A DNA stretch of 64,000 bases from Vreelandella sulfidaeris (GCA_007182875.1 AP019514.1:744001-808000), one strand, 5' to 3'; positions 1-9,280 are shown, counted from the first letter of the stretch. Numbers and translations are program-made. Notes: generated from the letters alone by a model not told the origin.

Positions 1-1017
1 CTACCCGAACTTGCCAGTCATTGTCGAACCGGTGGCTGATTTCAGCGAATACTTTCTCGGACTCGAAATCGTAGTAAGACCAGTCTGGCGCCACGCTGAA
101 CGAACGCGAGTAGTCCGTCTCGCTGCCATCGCTATACCAAAGCGGTAAGCCGCCCCAGGTGGGAGAGGAAGTATGGCTGTCTTGATAGTCGAAGCCTATC
201 GAGAGTGTGGTGGACTCCGTTACATCAGCATCGATAACGCCGTAGCCGAACGTGCGGCGTTTGTCCTGACGGTCAAGATGCGCGCCACCTTCTTCATAAC
301 CGCCGATAAATCGTGCGCGTACATCGCCAGAGGCCGTCAGAGGTGTGGTCACATCGAGGGTACTGCCACGTTTATCCCAACTGCCCAGCGTACCGGAGAT
401 GGAGCCGGTAAGTTCGCGGCTGTCGGCGTGCTTGCGCACGAAGTTAACTGACGCCCCGGATTACCCGAGCCGCTGACCAGCCCGTTGGCACCACGTATTA
501 CCTCGACTCGATCATAGATCGCTGTATTGAGGCGGCCTTCGCCGAAGTACCAGCGGTTGTCGGTGTTAAGGGTCGGAATACCATCGTACTGAAAGCTGTT
601 GATGCGGAAGCCGCGCGATGAAAAGCTGACGCGCTCACTGTCTACGTTGCGCGTTGAAATGCCAGTGGTGTTGCTCAGCACTTCTTCGATGGAGTTTAGG
701 TTCTGATCTCGTATGCGCTGTTCAGTGACGATACTGATCGCCTGAGGCAGCTCTTTCTGGCTAAGTGTCAAACCGGTGCCAGCGTTAGTGCTACGTCGCG
801 TGTAGCCGACATTCTCATAGAGATTGGTGCCGGTGACGGTCAGGGTGCCTAATGCTTCGGCATCGTTGGATTGGGCCAGCGCGCCGTTCGACATGAACAG
901 GGCGGTAGCGATAAATGCGGTAAGCGAGATACCCCGAAGTGAGGAGGAAACTGCCAACGAGTCTTTGGGTGCTCGAAGCCGCTTCATAGTCGAAACATGA
1001 AGTGAAGACGTTTTCAT
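1..1017 (-). CDS. TonB-dependent siderophore receptor (3' part outside window; one frameshift)
   Basis: Outer-membrane receptor importing ferric siderophores using TonB-ExbBD energy. From ATG 1017 there is a basic leader and hydrophobic signal segment ending near GALAQ, then a plug domain with siderophore-receptor signatures: SQKELPQAISIVTEQRI, VLSNTTGIS, SRGFRINSFQYDG and YDRVEVIRGANGL. After SGSGNPG the frame breaks at a C4 run (454-457, plus strand); adding one C restores VNFVRKHADS. The beta-barrel then reads on to the window edge (FAEISHRFDNDWQVR near position 1-50). The gene is truncated only because the window ends. A second in-frame ATG (MKRLRAP) lies 10 codons in. No neighbour indicates the cognate siderophore. 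The FpvA/FoxA-like assignment is by motif; substrate unknown. Confidence 0.9.
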
Positions 1018-1096
1018 AGGATCCCTTGCGCCACTTGCTTATTAATTTTAGGTAATTAAATAACGAAGTGATCATATAAAAACGGTTCCCAAATGT

Positions 1097-1116
1097 AAAT
1101 GCGCGTGAGAATGTTT
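1097..1116 (-). promoter_or_regulatory. possible Fur box upstream of the siderophore receptor
   Basis: The stretch 1097-1116 (plus strand AAATGCGCGTGAGAATGTTT) lies about 80 bp upstream of the receptor start and resembles the degenerate AAATGnnnnTGAGAAT type of Fur site found before siderophore receptors. It is an imperfect match made by eye. Function is inferred mainly from its position. Confidence 0.3.
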
Positions 1117-1250
1117 AGTATTTGTGAATGATGCTTGATTGTCGCAGCAGGGATTCCTAAAAGGGAAAAAACATGAAGAGCAACTAACGTCACTACTCCC
1201 TACTGAAGGCAGCAAAGCAAGGCGGGGAAGGGGCGTTAGCGCCATTAGCA

Positions 1251-1273
1251 ACTACCGAGATTTTCTCGGTAGT
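1251..1273 (-). terminator. hairpin downstream of the DUF697-like gene
   Basis: A perfect 10-bp inverted repeat, ACTACCGAGA-TTT-TCTCGGTAGT, lies about 60 bp past the stop of the 1334-1879 gene. There is no clear U-tract on either side, so it may be a transcript-end stabilising hairpin rather than a classical terminator. The rest of 1018-1333 shows no gene: an AT-rich promoter region next to the receptor and a GC-rich part with several GTTAGC words. Confidence 0.4.
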
Positions 1274-1333
1274 GCACCAGATGGGGGAAATGCCGCGCGT
1301 TAAACGGCGTTACGTTAGCCAGTACTACCAGTC

Positions 1334-1879
1334 CTAATATAGGTGCGAGCTATCTTGATTAGGCTCTCGGTATTCTGATTCTAACGCTGATTCAATCACG
1401 ACGGCTGTTTCAAATCTCTCATTTTCCAGAGCCGCTAATGCAATTTCAAAGCAGTCATCGATATGACTGTTACCCATGTACTTCATGGCGGTAAAGCTAA
1501 TGCTGCCGGCTACGGCGCTGCCAACGAAGGGCACGAACTTAGAAACATTCTTTGCGGCTACCTTGCCTGCCATCTTATTAAGTAACAGCACGATCAGTTT
1601 TCTGGTGATGTATTTGCCAGCCATTTTGCTGCCAGTATTGGAAATGGCGGTCATCACAAAGAGTTTGGACTCAACGTCCAGGCTGTCGATTTGCTCAGGC
1701 GACAGCCCAAATTTTTCGTTAATTTTAGGGATTAGCCGCATCAATATAGCCACGTCAGAACCTATATCGAGCCCCGGTATGGGAATGATGGCGGTGCCTG
1801 CGGAAAGGCTTGAACTCCTCGTGACCATCGATTGACATGACTTTCGGATGGCTTCGAGCTCTTCGATTGACTGGATCAT
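1334..1879 (-). CDS. DUF697-like membrane-associated protein
   Basis: Unbroken protein of about 181 residues. It matches a conserved hypothetical family with the hallmarks QSMVTRSSSLSAG, an IIPIPGLDIGSDVAILM amphipathic/hydrophobic segment, FGLSPEQIDSL, and a glycine-rich hydrophobic region SKFVPFVGSAVAGSISFTAM followed by NSHIDDCFEIA. The arrangement resembles DUF697 domains, which sit in the membrane next to dynamin-like GTPases, but no GTPase is adjacent here. I take ATG 1879 as the start because the codon two positions upstream is TTG. The gene stands alone between the receptor promoter and the sorbosone dehydrogenase-like gene. Function unknown. Confidence 0.65.
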   Translation of the reverse strand: MIQSIEELEAIRKSCQSMVTRSSSLSAGTAIIPIPGLDIGSDVAILMRLIPKINEKFGLSPEQIDSLDVESKLFVMTAISNTGSKMAGKYITRKLIVLLLNKMAGKVAAKNVSKFVPFVGSAVAGSISFTAMKYMGNSHIDDCFEIALAALENERFETAVVIESALESEYREPNQDSSHLY

Positions 1880-1957
1880 ATACAACCTTGTTTAGATCAA
1901 ATAGGAAAGGCGGCAGCCTTTGCGACTGCCGCCTCATCACGCTGTTAGTGAGGCATC

Positions 1958-3251
1958 TTACTCATCGCCTTCATACGTCACGCGCCAAACGGCGTTCGTC
2001 AGGTCGTCAGCGATGATGAGGGCACCGTCCGGGTCAATAGTGACCCCCACTGGCCGACCGCGCGTTTGATCGTCGCCGTTGAGAAACCCGGTAACGAAGT
2101 CAATCGGGTCGCCATCGGGTTCGCCGTTATTGAAGGGCACAAAAACGACTTTATAGCCGACGGGGTCATTGCGATTCCAGCTACCATGCTCACCGATAAA
2201 GGCACCTTCGGCGAAGTCATCGCCCATTTCAGGCGTGGAGAAGGCGAGGCCAAGCGGCGCTACATGCGAACCCAGGCTGTAATCGGGCACAATGGCCGAT
2301 TCCACTTTATCGGGTTTCTGTGGGCGTACACGTGAATCAACATGCTGCCCCAATAACTGTAGGGCCAGCCATAAAACCCCTTGTTGCACGGTGGTGAGGT
2401 AGTCGGGAACCAGGTTGGGCCCGAGTTCGTCCCGCTCGTTAACCACCGCCCACAGTTGATCCGTCTCAGGCTGGATCGCCAACGCCGTAGGGTTGCGTAA
2501 GCCGGTGGCATAGGGCCTATGCGCACCAGATCCTGGATCAATCTGCCACACTTCGGCGCGGTTGACTTCTGCTGCCATGCCGCGCTCGGTAATGTTGCTG
2601 TTGGAGCCGATGCCTACAAAAGAAAACGGCCATCCGCGCTCGCGGTCATTGCTTTGGTCCAGTGGTGATTGATCTCGGAGGGTAGCTGCGTGACCTCTTC
2701 CGGCGGCCCGCTGGCCTCGGTTTGACCTTCCTCGTAATCAAAGCGTACGACTGCATCTTGGTTGGCGACATAGAGGTTATTATCAATCAACGCCAACCCG
2801 TAAGGCGCATTGAGATCATCAGCAAATACCGACTGCTCGTAATTGCCGTCGCCATTTTCGTCGCGTAGCAGGGTTAGTCGGTTGCCGCTCTCAACGGAGG
2901 TGGTGCCTTGGCTTTTATATAGCCAGCAATGAAGTCTTTCGGCTTTAACTTAGGGGCATTGCCGCCGCTCCCTTCGGCCACCAGAATATCGCCGTTGGGC
3001 AGCACCAACGTTTGGCGCGGTATCTGTAGATCAGTCGCAATGGCCGTAATGGTGTATCCGTCGGGAACAGTGGGGAGCTGGTCGCCCCATTCAGCGGGCT
3101 CAGGCACTGTCATATCCGGCAGGAGTCCGCGCTGCGGTTCAGGAAGGTCAGGATTGGGGCCATAATCCTGTTCGCTTTGAGCGCTAGCGCCACCTGCAAC
3201 GAGAAGAACCGAGAGAGGCGCGGCGAAGAGGCTAGTAAGCTTAAGCTTCAT
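1958..3251 (-). CDS. sorbosone dehydrogenase-family PQQ beta-propeller enzyme (several frameshifts)
   Basis: Periplasmic six-bladed beta-propeller of the sorbosone/soluble aldose dehydrogenase family, which oxidises sugars or alcohols with PQQ. ATG 3251 is preceded by GGAGG; a signal peptide ends at GGASA. Landmarks in order are VPDGYTITAIATDLQIPRQ, LPNGDILVAEG, DDLNAPYGLALIDNNLYVAN (another frame), TEVNRAEVW-type and ATGLRNPTALA blades, FYGWPYSYWG, VPDYSLGSHVAPLGLAF, GEHGSWNR, DQTRGRPVGV and GALIIADD. Frame changes occur near 2600, 2350, 2385 and 2850; every block is present in order, so the gene is probably intact in the organism. The start overlaps the end of the upstream DUF2231 gene, a pairing that suggests one operon. 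Substrate cannot be read from sequence. Confidence 0.85.
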
Positions 3252-3674
3252 GGCTTACCTCCGTTACCAAGGCGGGAAAAACCGACCCAAGTCGCCGTGC
3301 CCGCGAGCAAAACAACCACGATCGAAAGAGCAAAGCCGGCAGGCATCATGGCCCAGGCGTCCCGAGCATGCGCCAGCGCATTAATAAAGCCCAGTATCAA
3401 GGTAAGTAGTAGCAGTGCTGGGTAAACCAGCCGAACCATGTTGCGATGAGAGGAGCGAAAGAAGCCAATAATCGCACATAAAAATGCAAACCCTGTAAAG
3501 ATAAGCCCACCTACGTTTAGCCAGGAAGCAAAGGTCGCCCACTGAATGTGGTAGGTCGTTGAGTAGGCATAATCGCAAAGCATGGCGCCAAGAAAGAGAG
3601 GGAAGGTTCCCCCAAGTAGTACGGCATGGAGCGGATGCAATCCGCTGCGATAAGTGTGTACTAGAGGCTGTCAC
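3248..3674 (-). CDS. DUF2231 membrane protein
   Basis: Small integral membrane protein with about four hydrophobic segments (HPLHAVLLGGTFPLFLGAML; FASWLNVGGLIFTGFAFL; a third around LVYPALLLLTLILGFINAL; a fourth around GFALSIVVVLLAG). HPLHAVLLG at the N-terminus is typical of DUF2231. The clean reading frame begins at TTG 3640, but the natural start is probably GTG 3674 (MTAS...LVHTYRSGLHPLHAV), with a one-base discrepancy between the two. Its stop overlaps the start of the sorbosone dehydrogenase-like gene, so the two are likely co-translated. The membrane protein may pass electrons or anchor the PQQ enzyme; that role is inference. Confidence 0.75.
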
Positions 3675-3711
3675 GGCAAACTCCTTATGCTGATCAAGCT
3701 GATTGATTTAC

Positions 3712-4056
3712 CTAGGCTGGCGTGTGCAAGCGCGAAGCCATCCCAGACGACGACGTCATTTTCGTTAGGAAAGTGTAGTTGACGATCAGCAGCCTGCCCA
3801 AAGCGAAGCAAGCGAGACAAGCAAACATAGTGCCTGTTGCCAATGCTCCTAAGAAAAGCCTATGTATTAGGTCAGCCCCGCATCCCGTGACTAAAGCGCC
3901 TAAACCTGCGCCAACGCCCTGGGCGCCGTGGACTGCGCTTCTCTCGTGAATGCTAGACGCATTTGTTAAAAACCGGTGCATCGCGGAAAAATCTGACACA
4001 GCAACTATAAGTGAAGGGACGCAACCTTTTCTTTGCGAGCGACGCTTATTCATCAA
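3712..4056 (-). CDS. hypothetical protein; possible C-terminal remnant of an MFS transporter
   Basis: Open frame of 114 codons divergent from the RaiA homologue. Its centre, ASSIHERSAVHGAQGVGAG then a hydrophobic GADLIHRLFLGALATGTMF and ACLACFALGR, resembles the loop and last two helices of an MFS drug exporter. The N-terminal 20 residues are basic and look untranslated. No upstream transporter part is present, so if related it is a fragment. It could equally be a chance frame. Confidence 0.3.
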   Translation of the reverse strand: MMNKRRSQRKGCVPSLIVAVSDFSAMHRFLTNASSIHERSAVHGAQGVGAGLGALVTGCGADLIHRLFLGALATGTMFACLACFALGRLLIVNYTFLTKMTSSSGMASRLHTPA

Positions 4057-4076
4057 TGCGACAGAGCGAGATAATC

Positions 4077-4403
4077 ATGCAGGTACCTTTGGAAATTACC
4101 TACAACCATATCAGCCAGAGTGACTGGATCGATGAGTACATCAAGGAGCGCGCCGAGCACCTGGACAGTATGTGCGACAATCTAATTTCCTGCCGCGTGA
4201 CTATTGAGCGCGTACAGCACTCAACATACCGGTAACATCTACCGAGCCCAAGTCGAGGCCTCCCTACCGCCGAAGAAACATTTGGTAGGCGATAAAAGGG
4301 CGTGGTCGAAGACATGCACGTGCAACTACGCTCGATCATTCGCAAGGCATTCGAGGCTGTAGAGAAACAACTCAAGAAGGAAACCGCACGCAGGAGGGGG
4401 TGA
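4077..4403 (+). CDS. RaiA/HPF-family ribosome-associated inhibitor (S30AE domain; two frameshifts)
   Basis: Ribosome hibernation or translation-inhibitor domain binding the 30S decoding region. ATG 4077 begins MQVPLEITYNHISQSDWIDE, followed by ERAEHLDSMCDNLISCRVTI. The frame then breaks near 4228 and resumes as GNIYRAQVEASLPPKKHLVG. A second break at an A4 run (4294-4297) is cured by one A, giving VVEDMHVQLRSIIRKAF and EKQLKKETARRRG. The frame closes at 4401-4403, two bases before the cold-shock reading frame. In many proteobacteria these two domains are one polypeptide (S30AE then CSD). Removing one G from the G5 run at 4396-4400 would fuse them in frame through RRRGDMKQHE, so this is probably the first half of a single gene. 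Confidence 0.8.
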
Positions 4404-4404
4404 T

Positions 4405-4764
4405 ATGAAACAGCATGAAAACAGCTATGAGTCACATGCGTTCGTGGTTCGGTTATTTAGCGACGAAGGCTATGGCTTCATAAAGTCGCCCATTGATGGC
4501 CAGGAATATTACTTCCATCGCAACGCCGTGCTACATGATGACTTCGAGCGCTTGCATCCAGGTACTCAAGTGCGCTTCGAGGCCGAGATGGGCGAAAAAG
4601 GCCCTCAGGCAAGCACTGTTCAAGTTATCGACAAACCCGGCGTACGTGTTCCTGAAGAAGGAGAAGAGGCGATCGAACAGCCTGATGACTGGAAAAGCAG
4701 TGAATCGAGGGTTCTATGTTCGGGGGACTGCTTTCCTCAGGTTCTGAGGCCGAGTCGTTATTAA
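4405..4764 (+). CDS. cold-shock domain protein, probably the C-terminal half of the RaiA-CSD gene
   Basis: Nucleic-acid-binding cold-shock domain: VVRLFSDEGYGFIKSP and GQEYYFHRNAVL carry the RNP1/RNP2-like motifs, and VRFEAEMGEKGPQASTV is the typical end. Taken alone, ATG 4405 has a Shine-Dalgarno-like AGGAGGGGG at 4392-4400 with only 4 nt spacing. The same bases also encode the RaiA tail, and the fused arrangement of the family argues that start and stop here are produced by one extra G. The C-terminal acidic extension (EEGEEAIEQPDDW) and the last about 20 residues are not conserved in my recollection of the family and may be out of frame. Confidence 0.75.
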   Translation: MKQHENSYESHAFVVRLFSDEGYGFIKSPIDGQEYYFHRNAVLHDDFERLHPGTQVRFEAEMGEKGPQASTVQVIDKPGVRVPEEGEEAIEQPDDWKSSESRVLCSGDCFPQVLRPSRY

Positions 4765-4810
4765 TGGTTAGCTCGTCATTCAATATTCAGCACAGCAATT
4801 AAGGAATGGA

Positions 4811-5190
4811 TCAGGCCAATAAAAATATAACGAAAAGGGCCCCTGCGCCTGCCATTCCTATCGTATTGGTGGAATCTATTATCTCATCCTCAATATAACT
4901 CAGCAGCCAAGCTGTAGTACCTTTGGTTTTAGTTTTGAAAACAACAAGGCCGTAGAACTAGCTTGAACGCTGAAGACGGCAATAATAATTTCAATTGATT
5001 CTGCATTAAGCAGAATCATGGGTAACGCCAGAAAAGCAATTAAAGAAATCGTTATGCGTAAAGCAAGGTACTGTAAATAGCTTAAATTTCCAGAAGCTTC
5101 CGGCAGCCAAATATCTGAGAATAATGTTTTCCCTTCCACGCAAGACGTTGGTAAAAAGCACTTTGGCCGTGAAGGCTTAGTTACAAGCAT
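4811..5190 (-). CDS. small two-helix membrane protein, function unknown (one frameshift)
   Basis: Starting at ATG 5190, a soluble 45-residue N-terminus (FSDIWLPEASGNLSYLQYLA) leads into a hydrophobic segment ISLIAFLALPMILL. Near 4935, around a T4 run, the frame changes and continues TTAWLLSYIEDEIID, then GMAGAGALFVIFLLA before the stop at 4811-4813. The joined product is about 126 residues with two or three membrane segments. I do not recognise the family. It is followed 45 bp downstream by the esterase gene on the same strand. Confidence 0.45.
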
Positions 5191-5234
5191 GTCGTTACCC
5201 TCTTTATTCTCAATCAGTCAGTTGTTTTCGCTGA

Positions 5235-6379
5235 TTAGCCGTCTGTCACCGCGCGGATATGGGCGAGGAGTTCGAGAAAATAGGGGTTCCAAGTCAGACG
5301 GGCGTGGTATTTTTCTGCTTCGCTCTGGCCCCATGCGCCGAACCACAGAGTGTCTCGGTCATCGGGAGGGGGAGAGACCGTTCTGGCCGTTTTCCAGCAT
5401 GATGTAGCTACCTTCTGCACCGTAATAAGTATTCTCGGGCGCAAACAGCACATTCATATGGGAAAAGTTGCTAATGCGCTGATCGGGTAGGTAGCTGGTA
5501 AATGTGGTGACGCGGGGATCGTCTAGGTGTTGTGGGGTATCGCCGTACCACACAAAGCGCGACTGCAGGTTGGGAAAGCGGTTCTGAAAGGCATTGAGCG
5601 TCGCGTTGGGGTCAAGGACGCTATCATGCTGGCTCATCGTTATTAGGACGGGTTTATCAAAGCGTGTGGTGTTGAGATTTTTGCACGGCACTGACCGAAC
5701 GATAATAGAGAGGCCCCGCGCGCAGAAAGTGACCGATAAGTGGCAATATTGTCTTCATCATCGATGTCGAGCCAGTCCCATAAATAGGCAATGGCCGGGG
5801 CGAAATAGATAGCGGGTATCGGGGTAAAATCCAGGAGAAAACAGCAGCAGGCCATCGACATTGTCATCGCTGAACGCATGGGAGGTGACCAGATTACCGC
5901 CCGTTGAGAAACCACCCAGCCAAAGTTCATCAACCTCGGCTGCCAGCAGTTTGGCATGATGGGCAATGATTTTTCCCAATCATCATTATCAGGCAGCATC
6001 AGATCGGCGGGGCGCGTGCCGTGACCCGGCAGCAGGATGGAGCGAACCAGCCAGCCGTCATTCGCCATCGCGGTGGCGATATCGATAAAATACCACGGGC
6101 TTGCCCCAGTCCATGCACTAACAGGATACCGCGTTTCGCCGGTTGATCTGGGCGAATTTCAAACGGCATATTGAGTTCTATTTCAAGGTCGCGGTTTTCA
6201 CTGATGAAAGCGCGGTTATCGGCAATCCATGTACGTGTTTCGCTCACATAGTGATCGAAACTCTCCTGGTCAAAGCGAGGCAGGTTTTCTGAGGGTTGAA
6301 AACTTGGCGAATCCGGTGGCACGGCGCAGGAAGTCAGCAAGAAAAGTGTCAAAAGTAAAGCGCTAAGGCGGCAAATCAT
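5235..6379 (-). CDS. lipoprotein alpha/beta-hydrolase (serine esterase/lipase-like; multiple frameshifts)
   Basis: Predicted membrane-anchored hydrolase. I choose ATG 6379 because it gives a lipoprotein signal, MICRLSALLLTLFLLTSC, with cysteine 18 as lipidation site. Conserved parts in order across frames are GILLVHGLG (oxyanion-hole HG), LLPGHGTRPADL, LWLGGFSTGGNLVTSHAFS with the GxSxG nucleophile, FDKPVLITMSQHDSVLDP with the acid, and NFSHMNVLFAPEN with the likely catalytic histidine. The tail YFLELLAHIRAV ends at 5235. At least five small frame changes separate these blocks. All catalytic elements are present, so the enzyme is probably active; substrate unknown. Confidence 0.8.
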
Positions 6380-6509
6380 GGAAGCCTCTCTGTAGGTGCT
6401 TGCCTCTGACAGAGCGTCACAAATGTGCTCCCTCTTACTTAGCATGGTCGGGCAGGCGGGCTATGTAGTGTTTAACGAGCAGCGTTATTATTTCGACTGT
6501 TGCGGTCAT

Positions 6510-6944
6510 TTAGCTGTTTAAGGCAAACCCCGGCAGCACTGCCTCGGCCTCGATAGCGATTAACCATTCCGGTTCGGCAAGGCCGTACACAATCAACCAG
6601 GTGGCCGCTGGCGGCGCGATAGGAAAACGATGCTTCAACGCCTCCATCACCACTTGCTGGTCGTAACGTGCGGATTCCGCTAAGTAGATTCTCAACATCA
6701 CCACTCGCAAGAGATCTGCACCAAGGCTTGATAGCAACCGTTCGATATTGTCTAGTGCCGCCTCTGTCTGCTCGGGAAGTTCGGGGCCCGCCAGCTCTCC
6801 TGTGTTATCCACCCCAACCTGGCTAGACATCAATACACGGGAGCCCCCCTGAACTAATACGGCTTGGCTATGACCTTCGATCAAGGTATTGGGCAGGTTG
6901 GGCGGATTTAGGGGCTTGCGTCTTAGAATACTTAGAATATGCAT
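6510..6944 (-). CDS. RidA-family (YjgF/UK114) protein lacking the catalytic arginine
   Basis: Intact 144-residue protein. ATG 6944 has GGAAGGAG eight bases upstream. The family core is visible: AVLVQGGSRVLMSSQVGVD, EQTEAALDNIERLLSSLGAD, VVMLRIYLAE and IAIEAEAVLPG. In RidA deaminases an arginine in a P-x-R-S motif holds the iminoacid substrate; here the matching stretch is PPAATWLIV, with no arginine. It therefore probably belongs to a Rid subgroup without classical enamine/imine deaminase activity. The region upstream carries the TTTCTCGTTTCTTACTGA motif at 7062-7079, also found by the mipA/RND intergenic region, so it may be controlled by the neighbouring two-component system (inference). 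Confidence 0.85.
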   Translation of the reverse strand: MHILSILRRKPLNPPNLPNTLIEGHSQAVLVQGGSRVLMSSQVGVDNTGELAGPELPEQTEAALDNIERLLSSLGADLLRVVMLRIYLAESARYDQQVVMEALKHRFPIAPPAATWLIVYGLAEPEWLIAIEAEAVLPGFALNS

Positions 6945-7288
6945 TACAAACTCCTTCCTAAGTTCATAGGGTCGCTTGCAAGAATGATTGATCGGGCAAT
7001 CATGGGTGATGCTCTGTTGGGTCAGTCATTACCGCTAGCTGACAATATCGGCCTACTTTACTTTCTCGTTTCTTACTGAAAGCTTTTCTTACTAAAAGTA
7101 CGTTGGCATCAAATCGGTCTCTAACGAAGAGTGTGCAAGGCATTCCACTTAAAACAGATCTGTCGTGAGCGCCTTGAGTGGGCGTTCATCTTGATGGTGA
7201 GGCAGCCGTTCGCCAATATGTTTTTCTTGGGAATCGTTTTCTCGGGAATCGTTTTCATCGACGTTATCTGCTCTACAGAGCTTCACGA
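6945..7288. other. intergenic region between kinase stop and RidA start, no gene
   Basis: About 340 bp without a convincing coding frame. It contains AT-rich promoter-like sequence and TCTTAC words at 7071-7076 and 7087-7092, the first inside the shared 18-nt motif. A long plus-strand frame running through the end of the kinase gene is only the kinase read backwards. Confidence 0.6.
7062..7079 (+). promoter_or_regulatory. shared motif copy 1 (candidate response-regulator site) before RidA
   Basis: TTTCTCGTTTCTTACTGA. Seventeen of 18 bases recur, inverted, at 10206-10223 in the mipA/RND intergenic region. A second TCTTAC follows at 7087-7092. Placement 120 bp upstream of the RidA start suggests an upstream operator. 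Confidence 0.45.
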
Positions 7289-8626
7289 TCAACCGGGATG
7301 GGCGTTGTGGGCTGACAGCGTCCAGCCGTGCGCCATGGCAATCTCCTGGCAGATAGCCAATCCTAAACCGGCACCATGGTCGCGACGGTGTGCACCTCGC
7401 CAGAAACGAGAGAACAGTAGAGATAGCTGTTCCGGCTCGACGCCAGGCCCGCGGTCACGCACGGTAATCGTATTGCCCTGGATCTCCAGGCTGACGAGAG
7501 TCTGCTCGGGGGCATGCTGGATAGCGTTCTCCAGCAAATTCTTGAGCAGGGTGAAGCATGCCCCGCGATCAGCCTTCCATGTCACCCCTTGATCCGCGGC
7601 AAGCACCGTTAAATGCACGTCTGCGGACTCCGCCATACGCTGCAAGTAGGCGGAAGTTTCGTGGGCGATGTCCTGCATCCGAACCACGGTAAACTGGTAA
7701 TTATGCGCCTCGCTCGCTTCGGCCAGGAGTAGCAGCTGCTGCACTTGGCGCGTCATATACTCGACATCGCTCAATAACGCCTCGCGTTCATTCTGACCAT
7801 CTGCAATCAATTCAATCTGTGCACGAATTAATGCCAGTGGTGTTTTTAACTCGTGTGCTGCATGGCCGAGAAACTCCTGCTGTAGGCGATAACCCCGCTC
7901 AAGGCGTTCCAGGGCGTGATTGAAGCTATCCACCAGTGGCGCAATCTCCGCGGGCACCGCGTCCGTATTCAGTCGGGCGTTGATGGAGCGCGGTGAGATG
8001 GCCGCCGCGGACTCCGATACGTCTCGCAACGGCTTGAGGGTGTAGCGCAGGGTAATATAGGCGCACAACCCGAAGGCGACAAACATCACGAGTCCGAACA
8101 CTGCCACGGCAGCGACCACCTGCGGAAAAGCCACGGTATAGACGACATCAAAGAGCCTCGCACTGACCGTGAATTGCAGATACCACCTTCGCCCCTCATG
8201 CTCGAGGGGCTGCGTGGCGCCGTAGAAGGTCTTTCCCTCATGCTCGAAGGTGAAGCTGCCGCGCGCCAATCGCTGAGGATCGCCGTCGGCCGGCCAGAAC
8301 TCCTCTCCTGAACTCGAAAAGGCGGCCACGTTTCCGGCTTCATCCAGAATCCGGTACGCCGCTTCGCGCTGCGGGCCTTCATAGAGCCAAGCGCGCTTCT
8401 CCAGACTCGAGTCGAAGCCTACGGGTCTGCCATTGGCGTCGAACTCAATATTATCGACTAGCCCCTCCGTGGCATCGGTCAGGTCCATCCGCGCCAGCAT
8501 GTTGCTCTGCAGCAACGCAGTCGCCGCGATCACGAGCAGCGTGATACTCAGCACCATTCCCGCCACATAGGCCAGCAGTATCTTCAGTCTCAGGCTATTT
8601 AGCGTCATCCGCTTGACGAAGCGCAT
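7289..8626 (-). CDS. sensor histidine kinase of an OmpR-type two-component system
   Basis: Inner-membrane sensor that phosphorylates the response regulator encoded just upstream. ATG 8626 (MRFVKRMTLNSLRLK) is preferred over an upstream frame because the first membrane helix follows at residues 15-40. A periplasmic sensor region of about 120 residues precedes the second helix (about 165-192), then a HAMP-like linker (RYTLKPLRDVSESA). The H-box GHAAHELKTPLALIRAQIE has the phospho-acceptor at about H258. The ATP-binding part shows NLLENAIQHA (N-box), VRDRGPGV (G1) and HGAGLGLAI (G2). The start lies 32 bp inside the corrected 3' end of the response regulator gene, indicating translational coupling. 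Unbroken frame; stimulus unknown. Confidence 0.92.
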   Translation of the reverse strand: MRFVKRMTLNSLRLKILLAYVAGMVLSITLLVIAATALLQSNMLARMDLTDATEGLVDNIEFDANGRPVGFDSSLEKRAWLYEGPQREAAYRILDEAGNVAAFSSSGEEFWPADGDPQRLARGSFTFEHEGKTFYGATQPLEHEGRRWYLQFTVSARLFDVVYTVAFPQVVAAVAVFGLVMFVAFGLCAYITLRYTLKPLRDVSESAAAISPRSINARLNTDAVPAEIAPLVDSFNHALERLERGYRLQQEFLGHAAHELKTPLALIRAQIELIADGQNEREALLSDVEYMTRQVQQLLLLAEASEAHNYQFTVVRMQDIAHETSAYLQRMAESADVHLTVLAADQGVTWKADRGACFTLLKNLLENAIQHAPEQTLVSLEIQGNTITVRDRGPGVEPEQLSLLFSRFWRGAHRRDHGAGLGLAICQEIAMAHGWTLSAHNAHPG

Positions 8627-9280
8627 ACCCCATTCCTCTGACGTTGGCGATCCGCTGGCGCGAACCGATGGCAAGCAGCTTACGGCGTAAACGGTGCAGG
8701 GCAACATCCAGTGCGTTCGGTGTCACTGCCTCACTTAACCCCAGGCCGCCGCCTCCAGCGCGCTGCGGCGGACTACTTCATCGTGCTTGTATAACAGCAA
8801 CTGCATAATGTGCAGCTCCGCCGGGGCAAGGGTAATACTCTCGTTCCCGCTAAACAGAACGCCGCTTTCCGTATGCAGTCTCAGGTCGTCGTGAATGGGG
8901 TCGATTGAATGGAATTCCGCAGGGCGGCGTAGCAAGGCACGTACACGTGCCACCATCTCATCCATGGCAAACGGCTTGGGCAGGTAGTCGTCGGCACCGG
9001 CTTCGAGGCCTTCTAGCCTGTCATGCAGCGCATCGCGAGCCGTTAACACCAGACAGGGCACGCTAAGGCCCGCGTTGCGCAACTTCTTGAGCAATAGCAG
9101 CCCATCGCCATCTGGCAAGCCGCGATCGAGTACCAGTGCCTGGTAGGGCATCTGCTGAACAGCAGCCCAAGCCGAATCAATGCGGTCGACCACATCAACG
9201 CCGATACCTGCGGCCACCAACCCTTTGCACATTAAATGGGCTAGCCGGTCGTGGTCCTCGATCAGCAGTATGCGGCTCAT
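8595..9280 (-). CDS. OmpR/QseB-family response regulator (one frameshift)
   Basis: DNA-binding response regulator. The receiver domain has acidic pocket IEDH, phospho-acceptor D52 in LDRGLPDGDG, T80 and K102 in YLPKPF. The winged-helix output domain starts at about residue 130 (LRLHTESGVLFSGNESITLAPAE). The frame stops at AAAWG because of a one-base loss in the C4 run 8739-8742. Adding one base gives LSEAVTPNALDVALHRLRRK, then a hairpin ending NVRGMGYALRQADDAK and a stop at 8595-8597, a textbook C-terminus. The start ATG overlaps the mipA stop (TGATG), so mipA, regulator and kinase form one operon. Confidence 0.92.

Noticed and set aside
7131..7592. Plus-strand frame of 153 codons
   Set aside because: It is antisense to the 3' end of the histidine kinase; no ribosome site and no recognisable domain.
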